From contig CM057835.1 of the NCBI GenBank assembly GCA_030068075.1, positions 37,995,715 to 38,059,714 of the forward strand: 64,000 nucleotides of DNA, read 5' to 3'. The position numbers were made by a program, and so were the translations under genes. Positions 27,830 to 42,560 of the stretch are shown piece after piece. The notes beneath the pieces are model-generated. The model ran no database searches. It worked only from the letters and a program-made list of their open reading frames with translations, and was not told the DNA's origin. Within the stretch, counting starts at the first letter, position 1, and every line of letters begins with the position of its first letter. Origin of the DNA: Paguma larvata (lineage: Eukaryota > Chordata > Mammalia > Carnivora > Viverridae).

Positions 27830-29335
27830 ATTCCACTTTCCCTTCTAGCCATTTTCCTATTTCATTCCTTCCCTGTATCTCAAAAATTCTTGAAAGAATC
27901 ATCTACTTTTGGGGTCTCCAATTTCCATCCTCCTATTCTCTTGAACCCATTCCACTCAGGCTTGTGGTCTTGGCACTAGACAGAAACGGTCATTGCCAAG
28001 TTCATCAGTAATCTCACAAAGTTAAATCCAATGGTTATTCTCAGTCTTCATCATAAGCTGATCTATTGAAAGCACTTGGCATATTTAAGGTGCTTCCTCC
28101 CCAGAAACACTTTCTTCATTTGGTTTCCAGGACAGACATGTTCTCCTATCCATTTATGTTTGGTCTCATCTGTTGTAATTATTTCCTATAATTTCTTCAA
28201 GTTCTTAAAATTCAAGTACCCTTCAGCGCAGTCTTTGGGCTTCTTCTCTTTTCTATCTCCTTTCAGTTCTTTGGTGATCTCATCCATTTCTTATCTTTAA
28301 ATATCATTTATAAACTGACCACTTTTACATGTGTATCTCCAGCAAGGTCTTCCCTGTGAATTCAAGACTGATAAATCCAATTATTTAACACATCCACCTG
28401 GGTGTTGAAAAGGAAGGTCATACTTAATATGTCCAAAACTGAGCACTCAATCAACAACTCTCTGTCTCATAAAGTAATTATCTTGCAGATTTTCCATCTA
28501 AGTTAAAGATAATGCTAATTCTTCTACCTGCTCACACTCAAATTTGGGGGTTATCTCCAACTCCTTTCTTTATTTCATAACCATACTAATTTTAGCAGCT
28601 CCTGTTATATCTAGCTTCATATAAACCAGAATCCAATCACTTTTCAGCACATTAACTGCTACTCTTTTTATTCAAACACCATCACCTCTTATCTAGATTA
28701 TGGCAAGAGCTTTCTAACTTGTCTCTCATGTTGTCCTTGTCCCCCTATACACATTTTTTTTGTAATTAGTGCTCCTGCTATACTTTAGCTTCTGCTAAAA
28801 TCTATGTGAGGTCGTCATCTCTCTGGCTCAAAACTACAAGAGCGGGCCATCTCACTCAAAGCAAAAGGCAATATCAAGGCACTATAATATCTGGCCCCAT
28901 AACTTCTCTAGCCTCGTAATTTACCATCCTCTCCCTTGTTCACCCTGGCCTCCAGCCACACTCTTGATGTTTTTTGGAACATTCCAGGAGCTCTCCCGCT
29001 TCAAGTCCTTTATAATTGCTGCTTCTTCACCTAGAACTCTTTACCCTTAAATACTTGCTCCCTAATTCCCCTCAGATCTTCCTTAAATGTACCCCTTTCA
29101 CTGGCTCTTATCTCATTTATTTTGCCTCGTATCACCTTTTTGGCACTGAAGAAGCTATACGTTTTACATATTTATTTTGCTTCATGTCTCTCTACCAATG
29201 TAAGATCCATGAGAGGTCTCTTTTTGTTCTTGTTTTTACTGCTATAAGTGCAGTGTTGAAAATGGTGCAGGGCACACAGAAGCTCAACAGCTTGAGAGAG
29301 AGAGAGAGAACACAAGTGCTCACTGAAGCTGGTGG
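27830..29335 (+). repeat. long L2 (LINE-2) copy
   Basis: About 1.5 kb of L2 body in consensus order: CATTGCCAAGTTCATCAGTA, TTAAATCCAATGGTTATTCT, ATGTCCAAAACTGAGCACTC, ATCCAATCACTTTTCAGCAC, TCTGGCCCCATAACTTCTCT, CTGGCCTCCAGCCACACTCT, and an L2-type end with CAATGTAAGATCCATGAGAG. No intact reverse-transcriptase frame survives. Open frames across it (for example 29016-29360) are chance. Pyrimidine-rich sequence at 26640-27630 may be more of the same or another old element, which I cannot decide. Confidence 0.75.
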
Positions 29336-30612
29336 TACAACAAGAGGGATAACCCAATAAGATTCCCCTTCATCTTTCTGAAGGAGAACAGTTCGCTTCA
29401 TTTAGCAGCCCTTCCAGAAAGCCAGAAATTGCTGTGTATCTCTGCCTTGTTCTCTCTGTAACCACAAGGCCCTGCTGAAATTCACAGTACTACCACAATG
29501 ATGGCATGGGGTTGAGCTGAGTTTTCAAAAGGTGTAAGAATAGGGACCTCAAATTCAGTGAGAGTTGGTTTAAAAAAAAAAAAAAGTCCACAAAGCCAAC
29601 TTCAGCCCTTTTACTAAGAATCTGTGTTTTCTACTTTAATTCACAACCTCTATTGCAGATCAGATAGGCACTGAAGCAAAATCAGTCTCTTGGGGACTAT
29701 CAGAAAGCATACCAGCTTACAGGGCAGGAGTGTCCAGTCAGAATACAAAGGAACTCCTATGGCCGTTAATAAAATGAATAGCTTTGGGCTATTACTGAAA
29801 TACGATATTTCTGCAAGGATCCTTTAAGATTTGTTTGTTTAAAGATAATTTACTGATTTCTATGAGTCCACCGACAGAGCTTTAATGACACAGTCTTCCT
29901 CCCGAATCATGATCTGAGTCCACTTTGTGGGACTAGTGGGTAGGGTAGGAAAAAGTACAGTAGCATTTGTGGAACAAAGATTTGCTAAAACTGCAGTACA
30001 GGAATTATATACACTAATGGAATCCTAATGCACATGTCTTGAGAAAGATAAAAATGAATTAACATGGGCAGAATTCAGAGGCCATTGAAAATGCTCCCTT
30101 GGAATTCTGGAAGGGTTGCTCACTTTTCAAAAGTGTTTCACAAGAACGTAACTTATTTGGTCCTTGTTTCACTGAAAGCAATATTAAGCCTGGGCTTAAT
30201 TCACTAAGGACAAACAAAGCTATCATAAAACTACTTGTGATCACAGGAAAAAGAAACACAATCAGAGACAAAACTTTAGCATTCTCTGTCTTGCATAAGA
30301 ATAAAATCATTGGATACCCTCAGTATCGCTCTCACCTTATAGGAGAAATACACCGATAGCACTTGAGAACACACTATCCAGAAAAGTCCATACTTTAAAA
30401 AATAAATAAAACAAAAAGCAAATAAATGCATTCTTTTCCTAGGTGATAATCTTCCGAATCAAAATTATTTGATGATGAATCTAAGTAGGTGGTAAAAACT
30501 TAGAGAAGAAATTGTATCTATAAAGGTCAGGAATTCAGTCAGTGAACGACTGGAATTCTACATACCTTCTAACAGAATAAGGTTTATATATCTTGAAGTT
30601 CATCACACTTAC

Positions 30613-30721
30613 CTCCATTTCCTTCCCCACTGGCGTTGGCCTCTGCCATTTCTGCGCCATCCAGTTCAGACTCACAGCCTAAATCCAACGTTCCGTCAGC
30701 TGGGCATGACGACTCCTCTTT
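30613..30721 (-). CDS. ASXL3: ASXL3 coding exon, acidic linker after HARE-HTH
   Basis: A 109-bp exon lying 1.24 kb downstream of the HARE-HTH exon in transcript order. It starts on a codon boundary and leaves one base over. It encodes an acidic, low-complexity linker beginning [15 protein letters not shown] and running into [20 protein letters not shown], which matches the ASXL3 stretch after the GLYALK motif. The acceptor is ATATAG (complement of 30722-30727) and the donor GGAG/gtaagt (complement of 30607-30616). The leftover G joins the first two bases of the next exon (12955-13076) to give valine, so the junction is coherent. No fold or catalytic residue is expected; it is a flexible tether in a nuclear scaffold. 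Loss of this exon alone would shift the frame, but loss together with the next exon (231 bp) would not. Confidence 0.93.
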
Positions 30722-32145
<1,424 letters not shown>

Positions 32146-32147
32146 TC

Positions 32148-32168
32148 AAAAAAAAAAAAAAAAAAAAA
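32148..32168 (-). repeat. poly-U/T run upstream of the HARE-HTH exon acceptor
   Basis: Twenty-one A residues on the plus strand, so U in the ASXL3 transcript, ending about 76 nt before the exon acceptor and next to a GAGAGAG string. It may be just a retrocopy tail, but its place in the intron could affect splice-site recognition (inference). Confidence 0.7.
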
Positions 32169-33285
32169 GACCTTCTCACATGCCTTTTTAAAATATCCTC
32201 CCAACCCCGAAAACATCTACATTACAATAACAGGCCAGTCCAGTTTTGCCAAAGTTAATCAGATGCATCTGTCTTATAGGCTTCAGGCAAAAAGTCTCCT
32301 GAATTGAAATTATGCTTTTATTCATAAAGCAACCAACACTCTATTTCAAAGAAACCAAAGTCCAAACATTTATGTGCTGTTACTTTACAAATAATACCAC
32401 GAAGCCTCAGTTTTTAAATATTACAGACAACTTGATGGTTGCACTTGAATGATCAAATAAACCAAGTTCAAGGACAGCTCCATCCTATAGGTTGAAAAGC
32501 AACAAAAGAATAATAAGAAACCAGGGAAGAACTGATTTGAAATTACAAGTATTTAAGTTACTCACAGGACTGCATTTCTCACACGGCCAAATAAAAATGT
32601 GTATCTGTGTTTGTACCTCTGATACAGCTTCTACAATGACACCCGTTGCTCAGATTTGTCAATAAAAAAAAATATGTGTTTGGAAATTCTACTCAGTTAA
32701 TAATTATGTTCTGTAGTAAAGATACAAGTGACTGAATTATGAAAACAGATTTTTTAAAGAAATCAAACAGAATTAAACTAATAATTAAAAATATCAATGC
32801 ATGTACATACTCATACATATGAGTACATATGAAATGTACTCATTACACTTAGAAAGATGTTTGTGAAATGTTATATGTATGTATTTTCTGGAACAGACTT
32901 TAGAATTTTTGTTTTGTATTTGCAAACTAATATTTTTGCAAACCATAAGTTAGAGCTATCATTATTACTTTCATTTACTAATGTTTCCACGTACATTTTA
33001 CTTCCTAATACACTAAAAGATCAATATTTGGTTGAACCAATATTGATTAGAAGCCCTACTCCACCCGATTTGTGTCATAGGGGTTCTGGGTATTTAATCC
33101 AAAATATTCTCAGGTAAGAGAACCTCTAAGATATTAAAGTTTTAAAGTTTGAAGTTCTATGACAGAAACATAATTTTATGTTACTAAATTAAAAGTTTCT
33201 AAAAACAAAGATTATGAAATCTCTTACCTACTAGGAAAAATCACCAATAAAATTAAAAGGCTAAATTTGCCAAGTTGCCACAGCA

Positions 33286-33327
33286 TGTGTGTGTGTGTGT
33301 GTGTCTAGACACACACACACACACACA
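33286..33327. repeat. perfect GT/AC palindrome centred on TCTAGA
   Basis: A GT run reads into TCTAGA and continues as an AC run, so bases 33286-33306 are the exact reverse complement of 33307-33327 (21-bp arms, no spacer). The AC side runs on to 33330 and is followed by a TA-rich stretch to about 33380. It can fold into a hairpin or cruciform and is likely length-variable. Confidence 0.95.
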
Positions 33328-34900
33328 CACATATAATGTATATGTATATATATTGTATATACTGCATATATTGCCTATATACACATCATAGTAATAAAGG
33401 TTTATGAGAATTATAGCAAGAAGAACACTATTATTTTAGGAAGCAGCTTCTCTATGCCAACATGTCAATATGATCCCACTGGATCTGACAGGAAGCAAGA
33501 GCTCTAACATAAATTTGGTCATAGAACAAGGCAGTAATAACACTAAAGTACAGGTAGTAATTCTACTGTGTGCATTTATGTAATATCTTCCCTTGTGAAG
33601 CTTCTCCAAGTTCACAGACCTCTTTTCATTATTTTTCCTCACAAAAGATTTTTTGCTCATATTTCAAGTGGGCCAGGCATACCTTATACAGTAAAATATA
33701 TTCATCTTTCCCAGAAATATCTCTGTTGATGAACAAATTCCAAATAAATAACGCCGCACACGCTATACTGAACACTCCAAAATACCTATTTTTGTCATTT
33801 TCTCTTTAGATAAAAGCACAGACAAATTGAAGCTGGGAAATTATTATGCCAGATTTGTGGAGTTTTAATTTAGTGAAACTGTCAGAAACACAGACTTTCT
33901 GTAGGGACTTGGCAAGAAAATGTTAACACTACAAGTAAAATAGAATCCAATACATAGAAATGAAAAAAAATGTACTTTTAAAAATATAACAATAATATTG
34001 TCCACCTAACATCAAACCTCACACACATTCTTCTTGTTTTCCTAAAATCCTAACACAGATTTAGAATATGAAAGAATAATACAAATTTAAAGACAAAAAG
34101 CGCTAAGCAAATGTAATTTGACAACACTATAATTTACGTTTTCTTTCTAAGGTGCAGTAAATGAAAGATAATTGTAGAAGATAAATTGACTATTAAGTAG
34201 CAGTTTAATATTATGCTTGCTGCAAATGTAAGTGATAAGCACTCAGTTTCATATAAATAATAAGCTCTGTGGAGCATGAATATATTATTAAATTATACAG
34301 TTTATTAATTCCATAAACTAAAGATTTACTATGGAAATATTTAAAAATATGTACTTCACAATCAATGACAGTGTATCTCCAAGTCCCAATGACTATCGTC
34401 GTTCTCCCAAATCATTCCCAAAATAAACATATGAAATCTGTTTTATTTCAAAACTAAACAACGTTTGCATTTTAGAAGAATTAGAAAATATTTTGCAATG
34501 AAATGCAAATTTTCCAATTCAAATCACTGGCTGATTAGTCACTTAGTTTTAAGCATATCACTTGCACTTCTTTACAGAACAAAAAAAAACCTAATTATAT
34601 GGTCTATTTTATTTAAAAACAATAACACATTAGCATCAGCTGTTTCATCCAATGCAGAACAGACATAGGAAAATGAAGTTTTAAAAAAAAATCCTTCCTA
34701 CCAATTGTTTGTTGCTATTAGCCTCAACAACCCTATACAGTCTAGAAAATTTGGATTGCTTTTCCTGAAAAAAATGTCTTAATGAACTATTATCGAACAG
34801 TAGTAAATAAAAGTCTTATTTATATATTTTTATTATTTTCATATTCAAAAAACTAAATCTAGCAAGCATGCCTTGGCCTGCTTTAAGGAAAATATATTTA

Positions 34901-34946
34901 TATTCATACATATTTAAATATGTTTATATACATTTATGTATGAATA
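34901..34946. repeat. AT-rich inverted repeat
   Basis: TATTCATACATA (34901-34912) is mirrored exactly by TATGTATGAATA (34935-34946) with a 22-nt AT-rich loop; imperfect pairing extends further out on both sides. Hairpin-forming. Confidence 0.85.
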
Positions 34947-37654
34947 TATATTACAATGATTTACTGTGGGTATGAAAAAAGATAAGGCAATATATGTTAA
35001 AAGTGTATTCTTAGATAGCATGAACACCTTCTATGTAGCATTTAATATTTGTAATTAATATAAAACACATTTAGTTCACAGTTAAGGCAAGGGTTAATTA
35101 CCTCAGTTAGAATCTTAAAAGTTAAAAATTCTATAATAAAATATGCATATGTGTATATGTATATCTGAAATAAGAAAACATCATCATTTTAACAACAACA
35201 AAAGAAAAACCTCTAGACTTTCAAGTTACTTACTTTCTAAAAAGATGAGTTGGAGGAATCACGATATCCCGAATTATAAAAGGAAAACCAAGAAAAAAGG
35301 AAGAAAGAAAGTTAGTTCTCCAACTTAAAGTGCAATTCTGTATCTTACCATTTCAATAAACAGTGCAATATACAAGAAACACACCAAACTTACAGTTTTG
35401 GGAGACAAGGGGGAGGAAAATACTGGGGAGCTGGGGTAAGAGGTGGCTCGTACTTTCTCTCCTAATGCCTCTACAATGTTTTCATTCTGTCCACAATGCA
35501 CATGTATTTCTATATCATAAATATAATTAGAAACAAATAAGAAGGACAGTATTTGTCCCCAATTCTTTTCTTTCTGCCATTCCCTTTAATTGGGCCCTTT
35601 CCTATACACCTGCCAGGGTAGATATACAGCTTATTCTACTTGTTTGTTTTTCTCCCTAGACTGTAGGGTTGTGGAACCCTTCTGGTTTGTTTTCATTTCC
35701 CACAACCCCTGAAGCAGAACAGGGGTGGAATTTGGAGGCAGGGGAGCAGGCATAATTTAAACTGTCTAGACATCAAAGAACCCCCAGAGATGCTTTGCAG
35801 AGCCCTGGTGCTGTGTGAACTACAGAAAAACCATTGCTTTCTCACATCAGTTTGCTGACAGAACACATAAAATTTTACTAATAGTGCACACTTAGTGAAC
35901 GGAATGGATGGCCTATCTATTTTAATAATTTTAAAAACCAAAAGAAAACGCCCAGGGAATGTAATTTGAAGAATATTTATAGACATGACCAAGAAAATAT
36001 TATAACTGTGGTCCTCCATTCCTTTATATATAAAATAATAATGCTATACAATATTTAAGTAACCCAACTGTTAAACTACTTTATATTACTAAGTATCTCT
36101 TAAAAATGTCAGATGAAAGCTATTTCCAAAAAACATTTTAAACTCATTTTTCAAATATGGGAGCATCAAAAAAATTAATCTTGAACAACCTAAGTCTAAA
36201 AACTCAACAAATTCAAGAAGCAGCTGTTAACAGCATTTATTGTGTTATGAACAGTTATGTGCTAAGTGCTATTAATGTAAATTAATAGAAGAATTATATG
36301 ATCACTCTTCTTTCAAAAAAATTCATAATAGCTCTTTTCAAGTACTTCCAGTATGGATGGCTTAGAGAAAATATCTTAACTGTAAAGGATATATTTTTAA
36401 AAGGAAATTATATGGGCCTCTCGGGTGCAAGTAATATTTTAGCTCTTGATATAGGATCTTTGTGTTCACTATGTGAAAATTAAATTGTTTACTTAGGATC
36501 TGTGCATCTAACTATAGTTATACTCCACCAAAATGTTTTTAAAATGTTAAAAATGGACAGTTCATTTTTGGACTTGTCTATTTATTTACTTCTTCAATGG
36601 GCAAGTCATTACTAGTGGAGAAGAATAAACAGTGAGTGTAGATGACTCCTTAACACATAAAGGCACACTGTACATCTGATAAATCAGTAATCTAGACGAT
36701 TAAAAAAAATTCTAGAAAGTCAAAGCCCAACTAACTTCTTACTCATGAGAAAAATTACCACCAGTCTGGAACTCTTGAAAATGACTGAAAATAAAAACTT
36801 AAAAACTCTACGCATTACCTAAATAATCCTGGCACATAAAATGTTAGCCAAGAAATGATCTAAAGCAGCCTTGAAATTTGATTTTGAAGACAAAAACTGT
36901 GTTCCAAACTCTATAGTGTCTCTAAGAAGATCACTAATGAACATTTTTAATCAGCACAGACATATGAGAAATAAGTCTTAAAAATATAAAAATAAATAGG
37001 AATAACCAATTAACTCAAGAGATGGGTCATAAAAGGAAGATATTTTGCATATTCCCATGTGAAGAATATCCACATGATTTTCAAAATTTGACACGTCTCT
37101 ATGTCTCTATGGTAAAATCAGAAATGTAGCAGTGGTACTCTTATGAGGTAGATACACTGAGGAATGAAATAAATACCAAGCGACATATGTTGAGCAATTC
37201 TCAAATTTAGAGAAACAATTTCCAAACCTCAACACATGTCTCTGATTGGCGTGAACAATATAAAAAGAGATTCTTCTTAAAATATAAACAGGAATTTGAA
37301 CTTAGACCTTTTATTGACTTTGGAGACATTACCAAGCTACCACCAGGTAGACTACAGTGGTTCATACAACCACATTCATTAAAGTAAGCTTTTGTTTTAG
37401 GAGGCAGGGTTCCCAAAACATTAATACAGGGACAAAAGTATGCCTACTATTATTTTAAAATAGTATCTATAAGGAAACAAATAGGCCTCTACAAGTGTCA
37501 ATTAAAGCCTATAATCCAAATTATAATTTTTAAAGGCCTCTGACTAAAATCTGAGGTGAGGCATCCTCCTATCCAGATACTGAGTAACAACACAGCATTC
37601 TATAGCTGGACATTGGCAACTGTCTCTCCCCACACCATGTTACCATTACTGTAC

Positions 37655-37905
37655 CAAGAGAGGCAGCAGAGCACAATGAGTAAGGCTGTGGCTTCTGGAG
37701 CCTGTCCGCTTGAGTTCAACAGAGGCTAGATCATTTATTAGCTGTGTTACTTAAAAATTGACCACTCTGGGTCTCAGGTTCCTCAACTACAGAATGTGGA
37801 TAATAGAAGTCACTATTTCATAGGGGATTATTCTGAAGAAGCAATGAGTTAAAACATTTAGCAATGTGTCTGGCATATTGTAAGCGTTCAAAATTGTGAA
37901 TTATG
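37655..37905 (+). repeat. MIR element
   Basis: Near full-length MIR order: GCAGCAGAGCACAATGAGTA, GGCTTCTGGAGCCTGTCC, CTGGGTCTCAGGTTCCTCAA, GTGTCTGGCATATTGTAAGC. Confidence 0.75.
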
Positions 37906-38179
37906 CGATTATGAATACTCCTCCTCCTCAAAGAGACCAATGTCAAGAGGTACAAAAGATGCAAATGGAAAGAATTTAAATATTTTTTAACTTGTCTAAA
38001 GATTAGGTTCAGGTTAAGATTTTGTCTAATTTCACTTTCACTTCATTAGCAAAAAGAAGTGAAGACATCATGGAGTGCATACACTCCAACTCCACAGCCT
38101 TTCACATGTGAGTAATAGTGAAAATAACATATTCAGTAAAGGTAGCAGGAAAAGAATAATAATAAATATCTGTTATTAA

Positions 38180-38390
38180 AGTTACCATTTACTGAGGATT
38201 TCTAAGGTGACTGGGCTTTCACAACTATTATCTAGATGCCTTGTAGCTGTCATGAGAGGTAAGCATGATTTCCAATTTTGCAGATAGAGCTGAGGCTGAA
38301 ATGTGAAGAATCTTACTGCAGTCAAATAACAACTAAGTGATATAGCTGAAATCCAAATTCTATTCTGATTCCAAAGCCCATGCTTTTTCC
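38180..38390 (-). repeat. MIR element
   Basis: Reverse MIR: CATTTACTGAGGATTTCTAA, CCAATTTTGCAGATAGAGCT, CTTACTGCAGTCAAATAACA, CAAAGCCCATGCTTTTTCCA. Confidence 0.7.
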
Positions 38391-39819
38391 ACTCTCCCAC
38401 ATTCTTCTCTCCACAGTTGCCTCCTCCACTTAATTAACCTTGGATACTAAAAAAGAATATTTAGCACTTGAAGGAAACACACAAAGAAAAGCCAGATGCT
38501 GGAAAATGGTAAATGTGCTTGGCTCCATCCTCAATTGACGCCACCTAGAGCAATGGCGCCCTCTGGGTAGATGCCGTTATTCTAAGGACTAGGCTGCAGA
38601 AGATGACATTGCTGTTCATCTTCCTCAGGTAATGCTACCTCTGAAAACTAAAGAAGGAAGAAAGAACTTTGAGAGAATATGGTAGAGAATTCAGGTCCAT
38701 AATTGAGATGACTCTTTGTAGAATTGGATCATTAAAGAACAATACAATCCACTAATTGAATAAACATTTATTGAGCACACTATATATGTAAAGTTAATCT
38801 CGAAATAAATTTGCACTCTGACAGTGCTTTGCACATAAGAGAAATGCAGGCTGAGCTCAGCTGAATTCTCTGAGTACATGCAAAATGACAAGGGATTTAG
38901 GAGAAAGGAGCCTTGAGGCATGTGGCACGACAGGAGGAAAATCATTTCAAATTTAAATGTTATCCTTAGTTTATTCCAAGAAGATGACGGGGATGAGATC
39001 ATGTGCCAATTTCTTATGTCACCAACTCTACTGCAGAGGCAACCAACCCACGGCCACTGGTGGCTCTTCAGGACCTTCTACTATTTCTCCATTACCACAA
39101 TCTCCAAGATAATATTTTCAGTTAGGCTAAAAAATATATCTTCCAAAACAAAATGGTGAACTTCATACATTAAAAAACAGACATTACTTATATTTGGTAT
39201 CATAAATTAGTTTCAAATAATGATGTGAATTCCTATATTGTACTTGTACTCCTCCTCTCCCAACTCATTAGCAATGGCGAATACCATAGCATTTCTGAAT
39301 GTGCCCTGTAGGATATTAGTCCCAAGTGATGCCCCCAAAGAACTGTCATATGAATTTTGGAAAAGCAGCATGCTGTATGCTTTGCAAACTCACCAAATAC
39401 ATTATTATATACTAGAGTCTGTGAAAAAATCCACCCTTACTCAAGAAACCTCCTTAACTCAGTGTTTCCTAAGCATAAGCAATTTAAAAAAATTCTTCCC
39501 ACTGTAATATTTAGCAACATACCCTACTATAGTAGGATTGGGAAAATGCTATACTATATTTATGAGTAGGATCATTAGAAAAAACTACCTAGCAGTTATA
39601 ATTCCCAGGAATGTTTAATTTTATTAGCCGAATGCTTAAAATCCTATTTTAAAGATATATAAAACATTTGTTACTCTGTGGGAAAAAACGATGCACTATG
39701 ATGAGCATTTTTCACTATATATATTTGTAAAATTGAAAAGCATATCCAGGAACTTTAAATAGCATTGAAAAATATAACTGAGTATACTACATATCTGCAA
39801 CATTACCCAACATGAAAAC

Positions 39820-40430
39820 ATCTTCCTCATCCTCCCACTGGAGAGCTTCCTCCTGATCCGATCCTCTATTTCTCTCACTATCCTCCTCCCCAGCACCCAG
39901 GACTGAAGCATTTCTCAGATCCTTCAAATTATTCTGCCTCAACAAAGTTCATCTCTCAATTTCCCTTTTCACTTCCTCACATTCTAATTCATTCATTGTT
40001 TGTTTGCATCACAGGTGGACAGTTCTATAGCCCCCTAACTCTGCCTTCAAAATCTCCCTACTCCAACACGGCCTACCCACTGGTGCCAAAACAAGTTCCT
40101 ATTTAACGAGCAAACAAAAACACTGCTTAGACTTTTCAAGCAAGGACATACACTGGATTTTATGTATGTATGTATGTATGTATGTATGTATGTATTTTTA
40201 AAATCAGTGGTTTCAGAAGCACCAACTCCCAGGCTGAAATCACAGTCCTCCCTACAGTGTGCTGGAACCAACCTCATCAGAGTACTCTCAGACCACTCTC
40301 CTGTAATCTGATCCAACTCAGTAAATCATGTGCCTCCATGGTTTCCCATCTCTCTGCTTTGGTTCCTATGAAACCTTCTGCCTGGAACTGCATCCCACTC
40401 CTCCATTTATCACTCAAAATAAGACTTTTA
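39820..40430 (+). repeat. probable L2 fragment, interrupted by CanSINE
   Basis: Pyrimidine-rich sequence with L2-like pieces, notably ATGGTTTCCCATCTCTCTGC and CCTTCTGCCTGGAACTGCAT; it seems to resume after the SINE at 40668 to about 40915. A TATG tetranucleotide array at 40161-40195 lies inside it. Confidence 0.4.
40161..40195 (+). repeat. TATG tetranucleotide microsatellite
   Basis: Uninterrupted TATG/TGTA units, nearly nine copies. Likely polymorphic. Confidence 0.95.
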
Positions 40431-40667
40431 GGGGCGCCTGGGTGGCTCAGTCAGTTGAGCGTCCAACTCCTGATTTCGGCTCAGATCATGATCCCAGGGT
40501 CATGGATAGAGCCCTGCGGTGAGCTCTGCGCTGACCGTGGAACCTGCTTGGGATTCTCTTTCTCTCTCCCTCCCTCTTCCTCTCTCTCACTTTCTCTCTC
40601 TCCCCATTTGTCTCTCTTTCCAGCTCATGTTCTTTCTCTCTCTCTAAAATAAACAGTAATAATAATA
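40431..40667 (+). mobile_element. CanSINE
   Basis: Well-preserved head GGGGCGCCTGGGTGGCTCAG, TCAGTTGAGCGTCCAACTCC, TGATTTCGGCTCAGATCATG, a long TC-rich tract, and an AATAATAATAAATAAA tail. The 160-codon frame (40170-40652) through it is not a gene. Confidence 0.95.
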
Positions 40668-42064
40668 AATAAAACCTTTAGCACCTGTATGGTGACACCT
40701 TTTGTGATGCCAGGGCATTCCTGCATTACGATCTCAACACTTTGAATATCTCATGGTTTCTCATGCACCAAAACTTTTAAACTTCTAACTTCCCTGCCCC
40801 TACTACTTTCAAGTTTGGGACCTCCATAGGGGATAGGCATATATTTATCTTTGTATTATCTGACAAGTAATACCAATGCAATCAAAACATGTTTGTTGAG
40901 ATGATCACTGCTATAAAGGTTGCTACGATCATGCATTTGTGGACATAAAGCACCTGCAATGAATATTATCCATGGTATATTTAAATTTATGACTATAATC
41001 ATGTGTGTCAAATACCCTACAGTTCACTCAGGCCACACTTGCCCATTTTATACATGTATACCATGCATTCCTTTCTTTTAGGGACTGTCCCCAGCTCAGT
41101 AATGTAACTCCAGGTTAGTTATCAGTGAAATAGTTCTGATTTCTCCACTAGGAAAGGCTAGCCAGACTAAACTAAATGGTCAAATGGTGGGAGTTTGGGG
41201 AGTTGATATATAAATAAAGACAAAAGAGCATACATTATTTTCCGTAGAAATACAAGTTGTAAAGGTACAAAAAAGATAAGATGGTGTCTACCTCTGCCTC
41301 CACAAGGAGAGCCAAGAATAAAGCTAACCAAAGAAAAGCAGAGTAAAACATGGAAAGAAAAAAGTGGGGAACGGTGGTACCATTTCAACTCCTGCATTAT
41401 CTAGTCATGCTGAGTATCAACCCATCGGATGTCCAAGTTAAGTAAGCCAATAAATCCCCAGCATTTTTTTTTTTTTTTTGGACACTTGTCTAATAGGCTA
41501 AATGTTTTCTATAAGCTGATCACATTTTTCTAGGCCTCAATTTTCTCACCTGTAAAATGATGAGCTGAAAATAGGTATGCTTTAAAACTCTGCTAATCCC
41601 TTTCTGGCTAAGGTTTTAAGGACAATTCATGATGGTTTGACTACTGGCTTACAAGTCATTCCAGTCACGCCATCTTCCTGCTCTCTTCACCTTCAGTGCC
41701 TTCCATTCTCTTCTCTTCCTATCCATTTGTCAAGTTTCCCTCACCTTCACCTCCTAAAAACCTCTGGTCATCTGTCCAGAACAAGATCAACTCTGAATTT
41801 CCACAGGCTTTATAGCCCATCCTACGATTGGAGCATCTAGTTCTGTGCATCTAACTGACCACATTGCTTGATGACAACCAGCTTCTTTCCATGGCAATCA
41901 ACCTCCTTACGGTTTTTGGTGTTCCCCTCACAGGGCCCTGCCAGGTTTGGACACTCATGGAACTGAACATTCAGGGGCTGTTGATAAAGTAACGTTTCAC
42001 AATTTACAGAGTAGAACAAAATTTAAAGCTTGGCAATACCAAGTACTGGTTGAAAATGTCCAGA

Positions 42065-42560
42065 AATAGAAACTATGAAATACTCTAGTGAGAATATAAA
42101 TTGACACAACCAATTTGGAAAGACATCTGGCAATATCTAGTGAAAAACAAAACAAAACATAAGTATGCATGCTCTACAGATCGGCAATTCCACTTCTTGG
42201 TATAGGTCCTAGAAAAACTCCTGCACATTCACAAAGAGACGTTATTTGTTTTAAGAAGGAATAAAATGTCAATAAACTGAATATTCACCGATGGATTACA
42301 GCTATAGACATACATATACCTCAACTATATGTCATAGTAAAACTATAAAATTCTGAAGTACCATAGTATACAGCAAATCTATGACACAGATTGTCTCTGA
42401 GAACAGAAGGAAATCAGAGAAGCTCCAGTTTTTTCTGCTAGACTTTATTTAAAAGAAATCTGAAGCAAGTAGGACAACACGTCCACAACTGTGGACTCCA
42501 GCCACGGGCGGTAGGTCTGTGGCATTTTATTGTATTTTCTACATTTTTCAAAACAGAAAA
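42065..42560 (+). mobile_element. old L1 (L1M-type) 3'-region fragment
   Basis: GAGAATATAAATTGACACAA, CCAATTTGGAAAGACATCTG, CAGATCGGCAATTCCACTTC, TTGGTATAGGTCCTAGAAAA follow the L1 late-ORF2 order but are far more diverged than the copies at 15162 and 20950. No open frame remains. Confidence 0.6.

Noticed and set aside
29016..29360. A 114-codon open frame on the plus strand.
   Set aside because: It lies in the 3' part of the L2 copy; its frame is not the L2 protein frame and it has no gene context.
33286..33380. CRISPR-like or other structured repeat array.
   Set aside because: It is a GT/AC dinucleotide palindrome followed by TA-rich sequence, with no spaced repeats; the genome is mammalian.
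40170..40652. A 160-codon open frame on the plus strand.
   Set aside because: It runs through a TATG microsatellite and a CanSINE; the serine/leucine-rich end is a product of the TC tract.
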